Shown: positions 31,296 to 43,566, counted from the stretch's first letter. The stretch: 64,000 nucleotides of DNA from Perkinsus olseni (GCA_013115135.1 JABANP010000062.1:62001-126000); one strand, 5' to 3'. Program-made: numbers and translations. Notes: generated from the letters alone by a model not told the origin.

Positions 31296-32361
31296 TACTC
31301 TGAGATTGGTACTGGGACCGAGGCAAGACTTGGTAACGTCTGACAAATGGACTCAGTCAGCTCTCTGGTTACGTTCCCGCACACCCTAGAGAGGCCTCTT
31401 GTGGAGACGCGACGCCGCGCTCACGGTGCCTAATCGGATAGCAGCAGATTGCGGTACTGGGTTATCGCCCACACGCGAGTACGGATTCTCAAAGTTACAT
31501 TGAGAAGGATGAAGTCTGTACCTATCAATGATGCCTGATCTTCAGGCATCGTCAGCCTGACGATAGCATGCCGATCATCCGGACATAACAGTCCCCGGGA
31601 CAGCGAGAGCGATTGAACGCATGCGTTCAGACTTCGTCATGCAGAACCTACGCTAGTGTGGCTTCCGAAGTCTTTCCACTGATCGCCCGACCGCTGTTTT
31701 CCGGTAGAAGATAGGATCGAGCTACTAGCTACTATTACATCTAGGAGAGAACTTTCAGAAGCAACGGAGGAACCCGCAAGAGTCGCGGCGATCGTTCGAC
31801 AATTCGGTTCTAGAAAACCGACCCGGGCCGGATCATCCGATTCGGCACGCCGGTCTTGTAGTGAGGTGACCCGGAATTGACATATGAGAGGTGATGTACG
31901 CAAGCAGGGAATTCGGTTTCACAATCACTGGTGAGATATTCGTAAAAAGATGAAGTTATAGCGGATGTTTTTCCCGCTATCTACGAGGGGTCATCCCCAT
32001 ATACGCCCGGAGATTCTAGTTCCTGCTCAGTGCGCACACTCTCCGATGAGACGCATGAAAACCACAGACTGGCCTTCCTAGTCCACCAACGGCCGTCGAC
32101 GCTGCTGCTTTAAATACCCTTCTTATTGACGGAGACTTGGAGGGGTACTCCTGTTTGTCGAGGGGTGCCACGGTACAGGGGCACCACTTCCAGACAAACG
32201 ATTGAGAAAATCGAGAGCGGGCTGCGGGTTTCGAGCTGTGGAATGCTGCCGAACGACGCTTGGCAAGTGTCCGCCGGACCCGTGGTTTGCTTAGGGGAAC
32301 CCTCACAGATCACCGCTCCAATGGCCCGGACCCCGAGACAGAGCGGACCGAAAACAGCGGA

Positions 32362-32400
32362 CACCGGAAGGGGATTCCATCATGGAATCCCCTTCCGGTG
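32362..32400. repeat. 39-bp perfect odd palindrome
   Basis: Arms of 19 bp (CACCGGAAGGGGATTCCAT and its complement) flank a single central C at 32381. It ends 20 bp before the MITE. Confidence 0.98.
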
Positions 32401-32412
32401 GTGAATCTACGC

Positions 32413-32533
32413 ATCTGTCTCAGGGTGGCCCAGCGGGGAAGAATGCTATTCTTTCTCACCGGGAATTCCGGAAATGCCCGGGAATGGGAAGAATGATCCA
32501 TTCTTCCCACTTTTGGGCCACCCTGATCTGTCT
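32413..32533. mobile_element. hAT-like MITE with 8-bp target duplication
   Basis: Terminal inverted repeats CAGGGTGGCCCA (32421-32432) and TGGGCCACCCTG (32514-32525) bound a 105-bp element. The direct repeats ATCTGTCT at 32413-32420 and 32526-32533 are an 8-bp target-site duplication. CAGGG ends and an 8-bp duplication are hallmarks of hAT elements. The interior has a smaller hairpin GGGAAGAATG/CATTCTTCCC. Too short to encode a transposase. Confidence 0.88.
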
Positions 32534-33063
32534 CGTTATACTCCGGAGAGCCCTAATATGTCCCTGGTAGGTGCTCCCGCGACTGGGACTCGGCCATGGC
32601 GCATACCGGAGTACAGCGGTCGCTCCTTTGACCGTATCATGACGAGATATCACGACGGCTCACACACATCTTCGAGCATCATTGATGAGCTCGGCGTAGC
32701 GCGGATGCAGTTGACATGTTGGACCGATGGTGTATTATCTGTCGCGCAGGTTTTCCTCCGTCAAAGCCATGTCCATTTGGTGAGAAGTGAATGATGTTTC
32801 ACACTGAGCACAGGTTGCTGCTCAGTGTTGACTCGATTCGGAATCGACGTAGGTTACCGTCGATTCCCTGGATAGCCCATGCCATGGTGGTTCAATAGAC
32901 CTCCACAGTACTTGCTTGGATCCATTCTTCCATCACGTGGCCACTCCTCCTACTGCCAATCGTCAATTCGCTCCTCCTCGAGCCTTCACCTCGTCATCAC
33001 CCGCGAGTTCTTCCCTGCAGCCACGAACCTTCCTCGGCTAGATGTGTCAGAATACCCTCGCCT

Positions 33064-34797
33064 GTGCCGCATCTTGAACGTACCGGTGTAAATGTCGTAT
33101 CTTTCAACCTCATCAACGACAGGTCAAGCTCGGCAGAGGTGACTTTGGCGATCTTTAAGGTCTCTCGGTCCACTTCGCGTGAGGAGAGCGATCACTGGAT
33201 GGGACAGGGCCAAGGTGCCGACTACCCTCTACTTCTCTCGAGTATCTTCAATAACTACTTCAACGGCCTTCCAACTGTCGATAAGTTCGAGGACGCGTGC
33301 ATTGGACAGTTCGGAGTGGCTGAGATCTGCTTGCAAGGATTCTCCGTCTTCCATCGGAATCGAACTATGCAGATTGAAATACCCATACTCAACGCTGGCG
33401 AGTATCATATAGAGGTCTGGGAACAGGAAGATACCACCGCGCACAGCGAAGAATCTAGCGTGCTATTTATAGACAAATTCAAAGGCCATGATGTCGGTCG
33501 TAAGATGGTCCCCATTCGGGCGGAGGAGGTTGCCGGGGTGGCTAATTTGGAGTTTTGGTTGGACTATTCGGACCAGGTATCCTTTTGGTGGGCTCATCAC
33601 TTCGGTTTGGAGCGTCAAACTCTATCCTGGCTGGAGATGTTCGACGAAGCCTTCGAAGCCGCTCGGCCTCTGATCGACCGTGGGGGTCAAATAATAGAAT
33701 TTGGCGTGGCTCACGGACGGAGTCTTGGACGTCTGGGAGAAAATGCCCGGCGGTTGAATCGAACCGTGGTCGGCTTTGATTCCTTTCGAGGCTTGCCGGA
33801 AGCTTGGGGGCCGAAGTTCGATACCCCAGGGCTCTTCGACATGGGTGGAGTCATTCCGGCTAGGGTCTTACGAGAGGATAACATTGCAATCAAAGTTGGC
33901 CTCTTCCGAGACACGATACCACTACTCGACTGGGGGACGCCGGATGCCTTTGTTGCCTTCCTACATATCGACTGTGACATCTACTCATCAGCATTACAGA
34001 TTCTCACCACTGTTGGCTGCCTTTTACAAGAAGGCAGCGTTGTGGTATTCGATGAGCTATTCAACATGCAAGGTGAGTCCGGGGGAGAGTTTGTTCTTTT
34101 TGTTATCGGGAGATCCCAAAGGACCCAGAGAATCCCCAATAGTCTCAGCAAGAGCGATCTGCACTATCTCGTTGTAGTAGAGCATAGGTAGTGGCCTCAT
34201 AGTGAACGAGATAGAGCAGATAGAATGTAGAGAAGTCGAAATGATGGGAGCTAATAACGGGACGCTAGTATGAATCATACTGTATGATGAACACTAGCTC
34301 GATCATACTACGAGCAAGCTAGCGATCACACGGTTCAATTGTGTTACGTAGACAGCGCAGATCACAGCAAACAAGCTGCCACCCGCTCAGGTACCTACAC
34401 TGCACGGAACAACACTCGCACGCCCTGGTGGGAAGATGGAGAGTTCCTGGCGCTTCAGCACTCGATGCAACTACTAGGTCTCGAGTTCGAACCCTTGCCC
34501 AGTCGTTTGTATTTCGAACAGGCAGTTCCTTTGGTGGTCACCAGAGCTGCTCCCAGGGAAGTATGTGATGCTACCCGGCATGAGATGATGGGTATCCAGA
34601 CTGCAGCGGAGGGCTCAGAGGCTGTCAACGCTCTGCTCAGCTTTCGTCTTACAGCCGCTCATTTGATCGAAGAGTGGTCAGGTGACCCACCGGACTCCCT
34701 CAAGGGCGTCTTCGGCAGCGGAATCGATCGTGATACGGCAGAGGGTATGCTGAGGCGTGCGTTGCATGATGTAGTGTCTGATAACAACTTTCAATGA
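33064..34797 (+). CDS. SAM-dependent methyltransferase, TylF/macrocin-O-methyltransferase-like
   Basis: The long exon (to about 34070) has an N-terminal part of unknown fold (LSSIFNNYFNGLPTVDKFED) and then a class I methyltransferase: IIEFGVAHGRSLGRLGENA (SAM-binding loop), VVGFDSFRGLPEAWGPKF (acidic residue after strand 2), DAFVAFLHIDCDIYSSALQI (the DxD metal-binding motif of TylF-type enzymes) and VVVFDELFNMQ. An intron of about 350 nt follows, with the palindrome AGTATGA-A-TCATACT at 34267-34281; the 3' exon gives WWEDGEFLALQHSMQLLGLE and ends at 34797. The true start is uncertain; homology with the duplicate begins at about 32986. The natural substrate is unknown. Confidence 0.75.
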
Positions 34798-34819
34798 ATA
34801 CCGCAATGTCTGGTTAAGT

Positions 34820-34842
34820 TGATCAATGATTGATCATCAATC
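34820..34842. repeat. Overlapping odd palindromes, centres 7 bp apart
   Basis: TGATCAAT-G-ATTGATCA (34820-34836) and GATTGAT-C-ATCAATC (34828-34842). Confidence 0.95.
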
Positions 34843-36965
34843 CCTTGCACGACCCAGGCGAGGTGACGATTACTCATGAACTCACGACTGGTTGTTTGTG
34901 GTATTCTACTGTACTCGACAAGTGGTCGAACAGACGCGTGAGTTAGCGAGAGGACCGCCAGATTGAAGTCAGTACTTTTTACTCAGGTACGCGTTACAAG
35001 GAGACGATCGGCCATCAGTTGTTGGTATACTATCGACGCCGATCGTAGAGTGGGACTTTGCTCCTATTCAGGTGTCGCTCATCCGAACAACCCGCGCGTT
35101 ACCCTGGAGCAAGATGGAAGTACCCCGGCCTTTATCAACAGTATTTGGAGTATGATTCTTCCTAGATGCTTCTCCAATGGAGGTTGAACTCATCGCAAAG
35201 GAAGAGGGAGGTTCGTTTCGAAGTCATCTCTGAAATTACGATTGGCTGACCTCAGCCCCAGCGAACCAGGACTCGTCGGTGCCGACCAACGCTAAGGTCG
35301 ATGGGACAAGGTGAGTTCAAGTGGAAGAATCGGGTCCTCTGCGAGGGCCTCTAGGGCCATGTCTTCAGATTCAGTGCTGGGAGCTTCTTCGGCTGGACCG
35401 AGAAGCGATGCCGCCTTACGGTACACTGCCTTGTATAATAATGCTCATAACGCCGTGCTCAGTGTTACGCCTCGACTAAGCAGGACGTAGAGGGTAACGT
35501 TATGAACGCCGCCATGTGGAGTAATGATCACAACTCCTCCAGAACTTGCTGCATCTGCCTCAACTCCGCGGCAATCAATGACGATACATGTCGGGAGGAT
35601 GTGAGCTCGGAGCGTACCCTCTCCTCTCCTCATTTTCTTCCATTAGTGCCGATACTACCTTCCTTTCATGCAACATGACTGGCAGCGAGTAGTGTTCCTC
35701 ACGACATGTCATCGGATGTGTGATGAGGTCCATTCTCTGAGGGCTGGCCTGCAGGAGGCCTAGCCCGCCCAGCGACTCCTCACTGTCTATCCTCAGCGCT
35801 TGTGATTCTCGTTGACAGCCTCAGTGGTCGAACTTGTGTTTATAAATTACGAATCGTGATAGCACTGGAGCGCTTCTTTCATCGTGGTTGAGCTAAACAT
35901 CTTCTGCTCATCGCCCTTGAGCAATCATTGTTCGACAATGGTATCAGCCCGATGTTGCCCTTCCAAATGATCGACTCGCTCACTTCAACCTCGAAGATTC
36001 GATCAATGACCTGAGCGCAGTTTCAGCTTATGGATTTCGGAAGTTAGGGCGCGGTCGGCTCAGGACTTCAATGGTGAGCATCCGTCGGCGGCACTGTTTC
36101 TCCTACACCGGGCAACAAATTCTTAGGAAATCGGAGTTTTTTAGCATTTTGTAGGTTCGCGATATTATTTTGCCACGAGTTTTCAGTGAGTATGTTTATA
36201 TGCTGCACCGGATATACCCTCGAAGTTCGAAGGCAATACTCTTCGTGGCCGGAGAAAAATCTTAAATTCGATCGATTTGCACGCAAAAAATTCTTAGAAA
36301 GTCGCAGCTTAGTCCGGGCAGTGAAATCGCACGTTTCAGTAGTACATTGTAATTTACATTCAGATTGAGTCGAACGGCGTACGGCATTGGGGAGAGCACC
36401 TGATGATTAGCCTGGTCCAGAATCCTGCTCAAGATGAAGTTCAACCATGTACAGGAGGTAGGCGTGTAGGCGGTAGGTGGGGGTGCGGCGCTTGACGGGA
36501 AGACGAGGGCGCTGAAGGGCAGCCGTATGGCCAACTAGCGCGAGTGATGATGGTCAACCTGAGCCCGGATGCCCGACTCGTTACAGAGTGCCCGGCGTCG
36601 AGTACAATTCACTTGAAACATCTGACTACGGGGACTGGAAGTCGGGCCACGACGGACTTGAAGGCCGTGAGGGTAACACCGACTGCACTCCCAGGTGCTT
36701 TGCGCCAGCAGACTGCTGCGTTTGGCTGTGCACAGCGGTTACACAGTGGATGTGGATGCCTAGCTTGTTGACCATTAGGAAGACACGCTTCGGTAGACTG
36801 ACACCGTCATCGAAGCTCGTGAAATCTTCAAAGTAATTTGGACCAAATTCAGGTCGCTCGGTCCTCAAGCAGCTCGATCCCAGGCTGCGCAGTGGACGAG
36901 CGGCTCTACAAGTTGCGCCATGGGGAGAGACTCTCTCCGAGGGAGTCCCATATATCGAACACAAG

Positions 36966-36988
36966 AGGCGTTAAACGCCTGGCGTTTA
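36966..36988. repeat. Overlapping odd palindromes, centres 7 bp apart
   Basis: AGGCGTT-A-AACGCCT (36966-36980) and TAAACGCC-T-GGCGTTTA (36972-36988). Confidence 0.95.
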
Positions 36989-37174
36989 GCCGCATGAAAC
37001 TGGGATTGTTTTTCGATCAACCTGATGGCTTTTCCATCGGTTTAAGATCATGAAGTAAGATGAAAAATTGGGCGGTTAACGAAGCAGGATCGGGTGATTG
37101 ATTCTGGATACACGTATGAAAGAGCTGAACCAGCACCAATGAGGAGACTTTGTTCCACGAGGGAATAAAAATGT

Positions 37175-38577
37175 CTAAAACCGATAGCTATGATCTCTCC
37201 CTGCCTGATATCTTGTCACGGGGATTCCCATGGCTCCGAGGACCGATGGAGCTACTTCCCTGAAGGAACACCGTTCGTAAGATGAGGCTTCGTGAAGGAG
37301 AGTTACTTGATGTCCAACCACCCACCCCAATCAGAATCTCCGGGGACTTCAATTGGGTTGCGAACATTGCTGAATGAAATATGGACCTGCGCAGTCGGTA
37401 GCATCCACACTTCATGTCCGTTCCTGTATCTGACATAATGTTCTGGTATTCTACGTCTGCAACACGGAGCCCCTCACCCTCCATGATTGGATGTTATCAC
37501 AATAAGAGTCTCGAAAACGTCCGATCTCCTCAATACCGCATCTCGGATCTCTCCTATTATTCCGTCGATACGTTTTAGTGCTTGGTAGTATCTGGATGAT
37601 GACTCGGCTGAGGCCTGATGGCTATTGGTGATTGGAATGGTCAGGCTTACTCATCCGAGCCGTAGTAAGTCGCACGAGCGGCGTTGGCAAGCTGAGAAGA
37701 GATCGATTTCTCGGAGAGATTGTGTAATCGAGCAATCAATGACCCACCCCAGAAAGCTCAATGAATGATAGATGAGGGAAGTCGTCGGACTCCAGTAAAG
37801 CGATGAGTGATCTCGTGATTGTCTCATCGTCGGCAGTGCCTGGGGCGATCGCCGAGAAGGCGGCCATCCTTCGACAACGGCAGCAAATGAGGTATTACCT
37901 GCGACGTCTTGAGCGTGCTCCCCGAGTTCACCTGAGAGCACAAGAACGGAGCGAGCTTTCGGCTGGGAACTGTATTACTCAACACCGGCGAGCTGACAAA
38001 ATATGCCGTCCTGATGTCTTCGTCGAGCTCCTTCGCCATGCTGAATATCGTAGGTAGCGGTCTTTTCTCTGAGATTATCATTTCTAGGAATCATACGGCC
38101 TCCGATCTCACTTCGGCCACTGATTGGAGGGGTTCCTGTATCATTGAGAAAAGCTGGGTTGAGATAATAACGGTACCAATCATCATTCACGATGCCCGTC
38201 TCCGCTGGCGTCATACCTGAGAGTCTGAGGCTGTTGCTAGAACAGTGTGACTGAACTCCAACCAGTCAGAGTAGATGCCCAGGTAGGTAAGGTCGAAGGA
38301 GGATACACCGTACGAGCGAGATGGTTGAAGCAGGATCGGTCAGAGTTGAGCATCTCCCTGAAAGGCTTCATCAGAGGTCCGAATTTCTCTCGAATGTGTA
38401 CCATAGGTGAGGTGCTTGGTCATCGCTAGTGTTCGTAAAATAGTTCCCACCGAGACCACCAACCCCAATGATGATGGCCTGTGTATATTTGGCATTGGGC
38501 CACCTGTCCGCCCTCATACCATTCACCGTGACGAGAGCCATGAGCTGTGATAGAGTGAGAAGGTGAGTGGCTGGCAT
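37175..38577 (-). CDS. Type I phosphodiesterase / nucleotide pyrophosphatase-like protein, copy d
   Basis: Starts MPATHLLTLSQLMALVTVNG at 38577 (signal peptide), then WPNAKYTQAIIIGVGGLGG (here the metal Asp of GxDGxG is Gly), MTPAETGIVNDDWYRYYLNP with TPPISG, LPTIFSMAKELDEDIRTAYF, and the C terminus VAPSVLGAMGIPVTRYQAGR ending at 37175. The WPNAKY branch (copies d and e) differs from the WPNGKF branch (a, b, c, g). The changed metal ligand may reduce activity. Confidence 0.68.
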
Positions 38578-38732
38578 GACGCCAAGATAAAGATACTTAT
38601 GAAACACCTGAGAAGTGAACAAAGCAATTCACGCATTCTCTATTCCTTTGGGAGGCAGTTCTTGCGAGGAAACCCATTCTTCTGGAGAGGCGCGCCAAGG
38701 AGCCTCCTCCCGAGTCGATTTTCTGACGCATG

Positions 38733-38755
38733 CACACGTAACGTGTGACACGTTA
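38733..38755. repeat. Overlapping odd palindromes, centres 7 bp apart
   Basis: CACACGT-A-ACGTGTG (38733-38747) and TAACGTGT-G-ACACGTTA (38739-38755). Confidence 0.95.
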
Positions 38756-38960
38756 GCTACCCGGGCGTAATCCTTTGGTCTCCGGCGCTCGCCTCAGAGT
38801 GTCTACCTCGGCAAGGAGTGAGACAGTGACGACAACATGATTGATCTTACCGAGTTGACCAGCAACCATAAAGGCTATCTGGTGCCTGCCGGATGCAGAA
38901 ACCGTCATAGAAAGGGGAAGCAGAGCGCAGATACTGCCGCAACACCTTGTTGATTCTTTC

Positions 38961-38982
38961 CTGGCCTCAGGCCAGTGGCCTG
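38961..38982. repeat. Overlapping odd palindromes, centres 7 bp apart
   Basis: CTGGCCT-C-AGGCCAG (38961-38975) and CAGGCCA-G-TGGCCTG (38968-38982). Confidence 0.95.
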
Positions 38983-39199
38983 TGACACAAGGGTGACGTG
39001 GTGACACCGGTGCTGGTTTGCGTGCTGTCAAGCAGCTTGTAGGGTTCCCGAATCGCGATGCGGATCAGATTCGAGTCGTTGACCATCGTCCAGCGCCGCA
39101 TGGGCACCACACACTGTTGGGAGTGACGAGTAATATATTCGTGAAGGCTGGCAGTGCCGCCTGTGACAAGGAGCTCAGTCCGAGTCACCCGTGATCGTC

Positions 39200-40400
39200 C
39201 TCACCTCGTCATCATCCACGAGTTCTTCCCTGCAGCCACGAAATTTTCTCGGCTAGATGTGTCAGAATACACTCACCTGTGCCGCAGCTTGAACGTACCG
39301 GTGTAAATGTGGTATCTTTCAACCTCATCAACGACAGGCCAAGCTCGGCAGAGGTGACTTTGGCGATCTTTAAGGTCTCTCGGTCCACTTCGCGTGAGGA
39401 GAGCGATCACTGGATGGGACAGGGCCAAGGTGCCAACTACCCTCTACTTCTCTCGAGCATCTTCAATAACTACTTCAACGGCCTTCCAACTGTCGATAAG
39501 TTCGAGGACGCGTGCATTGGACAGTTCGGAGTGGCTGAGATCTGCTTGCAAGGATTCTCCGTCTTCCATCGGAATCGAACTATGCAGATTGGAATACCCA
39601 TACTCAACGCTGGCGAGTATCATATAGAGGTTTGGGAACAGGAAGATACCACAGCGCACAGCGAAGAATCTAGCCTGCTATTTGTAGACAAATTCAAAGG
39701 CCATGATGTCGGTCGTGGTTGAGCTTAGCAGCTCCTGCTCACCGCCCTTGAGCAATCACTGTTCGACAATGGTATCAGCTCGATGTTGACCTTCCTTATG
39801 ACGGACTCGCTCACTTCAACCTCGAAGATTCGATCAATGGTCTGGGCTCAAATTCAGCTTATGGATTTCGGAAGTTAGGGCGCGGTCGGCTCAGGACTTC
39901 AATGGTAAGCATCCGTCGGCGGCACTGTTGCTGCTACACCAGACAACAAATTCTTAGAAAATCGGGTTTTCTTGGCGTTTTGTAATTTCGGGATATTATT
40001 TTGCCACGAGGCCTCAGCGAGTATGTTTATATGCTCCACCGGATATACCCTCCAAGTTCGGAGGCAATACTCATGGCTGGGGAGAAATCGAAAAGCCTTC
40101 GAAGTCTTAGTAGTAAAGTTCAATATACATTCAGATTTTGTCCAAACGGCGTACGGCAGTGGAGAGAGCACCTGATAATTAGTCTGATCCAGATTCCTGC
40201 TTAAGATGAAGTCCAACCATGTACAGGAGGTAGGCGTGTAGGCGGTAGGTGGGGGTGCGGCGGTTGGCGCTTCGGGAAGACGAGAGCGCCGAAAATTGGC
40301 CGTATGGGCAACTAGTGCGTGCGAGATTGCTCAACCTGAGCCCGGATGCTCGACTCATTACAGGATTCCCGGCGTTCAGTAGCTCCGATTTACAATTCAC
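39200..40400 (+). pseudogene. Duplicated methyltransferase locus with internal deletion
   Basis: Bases 39200-39716 match 32986-33501 almost exactly (same N-terminal exon, LSSIFNNYFNGLPTVDKFED), and 39713 to about 40400 match 35882 to about 36610. The two blocks meet at TCGT, present at both ends of the missing segment (33498-33501 and 35882-35885), so 2,384 bp with the whole methyltransferase domain are absent. The remaining frame stops at 39722. Confidence 0.88.
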
Positions 40401-40435
40401 TGCATAATTCTCAACGGAGCGTTTAGGGTATGACA

Positions 40436-40680
40436 TTTTATGGACGAATGGGTTGGGTCAGCTATCTCACCGGCGTAGAAACATTCGGAACCATGTTGAA
40501 CGCAATGCTTCGCAGGGTAGGCCAGAATATTAATGCTGAGAGAGAGATTGACGGGAATGTGATGATGATTCATGAAAGAATGCCACCTGAGGCTGATGTG
40601 GCCATGGATCGGACGGTGCTCCTTCCAACACCATGAGCTATGCTCTCCTCTTCGATATTTTCTCATAGACATTCCGACGT
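40436..40680. repeat. Dispersed repeat with tRNA-like piece, copy 1
   Basis: Shares blocks with 44104-44410: ACATTCGGAAY near the start, CCAGAATAT, and a 3' block GATGTGGCCRTKGATMRGRC...GCTCCTTCCAAC...GAGCTAT. The complement of the last block, ATAGCTCA...GTTGGAAGGAGCAC, resembles a tRNA D-arm and anticodon arm. Confidence 0.7.
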
Positions 40681-41104
40681 GAATTTTTGGAGCCAGGCAA
40701 ACTGGCCTCCGTTACGATTATGAATTGATAATTCGATTAAGAATGTACTGTTCGTTGGTCAGGGGAACAGAATCTATTCAATAGATAATCAATCGAGATG
40801 ATACCGTTATCCAAGCTCGCCGGCTCGCCGGAATGTACTGCAAACCAGTCTCGCATTCAGTCAAGTCCTCGCTGTAAAAACGAGCACCCTATTGACAGAC
40901 GCTGCGTCTGAAACGCAAGATACATGATCTCAAAGACTCGGAGGAGACCGAGATCGTTGCTTGTTGTTTGAACTGATGAACCGTGAAATACGATCGACTC
41001 CGTCTGATGGAGTATCGGATGAGGAGCGAAATAGAATCGGGTTACTGCTACAAAAGCCGAATCATCACCCGTAAGGAGAGGTTGTCCCTTGAGGGAACGT
41101 CCCT

Positions 41105-42552
41105 CTAAAATCGATAACTATGATCCCTTCCTCTCTGAAATCTACTCACTGGCACCCCCATAGCACCAAGGACTGATGGGACCACTTCCCTGAGATATCA
41201 TCGCGGACAAGATGATGGTGCTCTGAGAGGACTCACTTGATGTCCAACCATCCACCCCATCCTTTATTCCCCGGGACATTCGATTGGGTGGCGAGGATTG
41301 GCGAACACAATGGGGACCTGCGCAGTCGGGCGCATCCACTCTTCATGCCCATTCCCGTATCTGAGAGAATATTCTTCAACGCTAGTCAGCACGGCAAACC
41401 AGCAATGAGCTGCTCACCCTCCATGATTGGATGTTATCACGATAAGGGTCTCGAAATCATCCGATCTCCTCAATACCGCATCTTGGATCTCTCCTATCAT
41501 TCCGTCGATACGTGTGAGTGCTTTGTAGTATCTGAATGATCATCTAGCAGACGCCCGAAGGCTGTAGGTGATTGATCTGATCGACCTTACTGATTGGAAC
41601 CATAAAAAGTGGAGCGACCAGCGTGTTCAACCTGAGAAGAGATCAAGTTCTCAGAGCGATCATGATGCCCGATTAATGAATGAACCCACCCCGGATAGTT
41701 GTAAGAACGATGGATGGGGGAATTTGTCGGACTCGAGGAGCTCGATGAACTTGTTCACAGTCTTCTCATCGTCATCGATGTCTGAAGTGATAGGACCAAT
41801 GATGAAGTCTTTCTCCAGCAGCAAGCGAGTTGCTACCAACGAAACTGGCGGAAAGAAGCGTAATCGACGCTCTCGTCTATAAGTTCACCTGATGACAAGA
41901 AGAGTGGACGCTGGGACGTTCTGTTTAAAGCGAGACATTACGTAAAGAAGGCCGGCTGGAGTAAAATGCTGTCCTGATATACTCGTCCCATCGCTTCGCT
42001 AGGGTGAATAGTGTCGGTGGGAATTCATCTGAAGCACTCGCCCTCGCATCGACCATCATGGGCTGCCATCTCACTTCGTCCGCTGATTGGCGGGACGCTC
42101 CGATCAGTAAGACTGATGGGGTTGAGAGCATTACGATTCCAATCGTCACTCACGATACCGGTCTCTGATGGGGCCATGCCTGAGAATCGAAGGCTGCCTG
42201 TCAACCAGCGGAAGTAAACTTTCACCAGTCAGAGTAGACGCCCAGGTAGCAGCGCTCGAAGGAGGATACTCCGTACGAGCGAGGAGATGAACGCAGCTAC
42301 GGTCAGAGCTGAGGATCTCTCTGAAAGGCTTCATCACAGATCCAAGAATCGCTCAGTTACAACTGTGTACGCTAGGGTAGGTAGTTCGGATGTAGAGGCG
42401 TTCCTCAAATAGACTCCACCGAAGCCCTCGACACCAATGACAATTGCCTGCTTATACTTGGCATTGGGCCATGTACCGAACGGCTGAGCTGTCGCACTGT
42501 TCATCAGACAGAAGGCGATGAGCTGTGATAGAGGGCGAAGCATGGCTGGCAT
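41105..42552 (-). CDS. Type I phosphodiesterase / nucleotide pyrophosphatase-like protein, copy e
   Basis: Starts MPAMLRPLSQLIAFCLMNSA at 42552, then WPNAKYKQAIVIGVEGFGGV (metal Asp replaced by Glu), LARTEYPPSSAATWASTLTG, MAPSETGIVSDDWNRNALNP with VPPISG, FPPTLFTLAKRWDEYIRTAF, and VVPSVLGAMGVPVSRFQRGR near the stop at 41105. Closest to copy d. The change at the first metal site should be compared with copy d. Confidence 0.68.
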
Positions 42553-43182
42553 GATGAGGCGTGAAGACTACTGACGTGCAACCTGGACGCTAATGTGCAA
42601 CCCGACACAGTGTCGGCGACATTTGTAACCGATCCGAGGCAAAGAAAGACTGATCTCTCCAGTCTGGCCTCTTTTACGCTGCAGCATAATCGATCGCGTC
42701 ACTTTGTGCGGGCCGGCTCGCACGTATGAACTTGTGCATCATCTTTGCGCACCAATCACAACGACCGACCGATATTAACACCCTTCCCGGGCGACCCAGC
42801 AAGAAAGATGGGAATAGAAGCTCACCATATAGGACATATAGATTAAGACTTGTCGATCACACCATCTAATGCCCTCAAAACGGACATTTATAGAGAAAGT
42901 TTCAGGAGACAATGATGCAGACACCGGGGTGACACTGTGCGGCGGTGCTAGCGAATGGGACATCTGGGGCCCGAACTCTCATGATTGCAGATCATGCACT
43001 TTAATTTTTGGTGCCACCGTGCGTCGTGAGGCACCTTGCACCCATCCGTGAGATGCTCTGAACTTTCTTGGGAAATAGGGCCCCAGTGCTCGAGTCGGTT
43101 TGGTTCATTCAGATTCGGGGAAGATTGCCGAGTCCTTGCGGAGACGCGTGGTCACGCCGTAGGGTACCCTGCCAGTTTTAGT
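42553..43182. other. Intergenic region with a decayed tRNA-Cys-like sequence
   Basis: The palindrome CCGACAC-A-GTGTCGG lies at 42602-42616. On the minus strand near 42967-43002, GATCTGCAATC followed by GAGAGTTCGGGCCCC resembles the anticodon loop (GCA) and T-arm of tRNA-Cys, but stems are poor. No gene recognised. Confidence 0.45.
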
Positions 43183-43566
43183 CAGCGGATGAACGGGTAG
43201 TTCATCTAGGTTAAAACCGGCGCGGAGAGATGTCGTGTCATATTGTGCGCACAGCGGGGCACTATGTGTCCCGACTGTTCCTCCACGCTAGCAAGCCAGT
43301 GCCCTGACTGTCGGTTCGAGTTATCAGGTGCTCGGATAACGGTTTGAGTAGTCAAGCGTCGTCCTCCCGCCGCTCTCATTCTTTTAAACCGAGGTCTTCG
43401 AGAGGCAACTTGTGCCTGCCGAACCGCGATTGTCGCTTGCAACATCGCCTTCGACCTCGGCACAGTTTGCATTCGCGTTACCCTCGCTGACGTCGTAAGG
43501 TCCTGCCGACCTTACCGACGCTAGCGCGGTCCCGCGCCTTGCTCCATCTCGGAGACCAGAGGTTTT
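43183..43566 (+). repeat. Hairpin-rich 0.39-kb repeat, copy 1
   Basis: About 80 percent similar to 48331-48720, same orientation. It holds several hairpins kept in both copies: GATGAAC/GTTCATC (43188-43206), GGGGCAC/GTGTCCC, GTTATC/GATAAC, AGGCA/TGCCT and a long-range CCGAGGTC/GACCTCGG. No coding potential is seen. Confidence 0.85.

Larger units (their letters stand above)
31296..33063. other. Repeat-rich region: palindromes and MITE
   Basis: Contains the inverted pair GATGCCTGA/TCAGGCATC (31530-31550), ATCGTCAG-C-CTGACGAT (31548-31564), the even palindrome TGAACGCATGCGTTCA (31614-31629), the 39-bp palindrome at 32362-32400, a hAT-type MITE at 32421-32525, and hairpins ACACTGAGCA/TGCTCAGTGT (32801-32828) and GGAATCGACG/CGTCGATTCC (32840-32867). 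Sequence from about 32986 is shared with 39200 and may be 5' part of the methyltransferase gene. Confidence 0.75.
34798..37174. other. Intergenic region, partly duplicated at 39.7-40.4 kb
   Basis: Bases 35882 to about 36610 are copied at 39713 to about 40400. No gene is recognised, although minus-strand frames in both copies share TYRLHAYLLYMV-like residues. Overlapping odd palindromes are at 34820-34842 and 36966-36988. A decayed antisense tRNA-like sequence (CGATCCCAGGCTGCGCAG and GCTCTACAAGTTGCGCCATG) lies at about 36868-36922. Confidence 0.55.
38578..39199. other. Intergenic region with odd palindrome pairs
   Basis: No gene recognised. Palindromes at 38733-38747, 38739-38755, 38961-38975 and 38968-38982. 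Confidence 0.6.
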
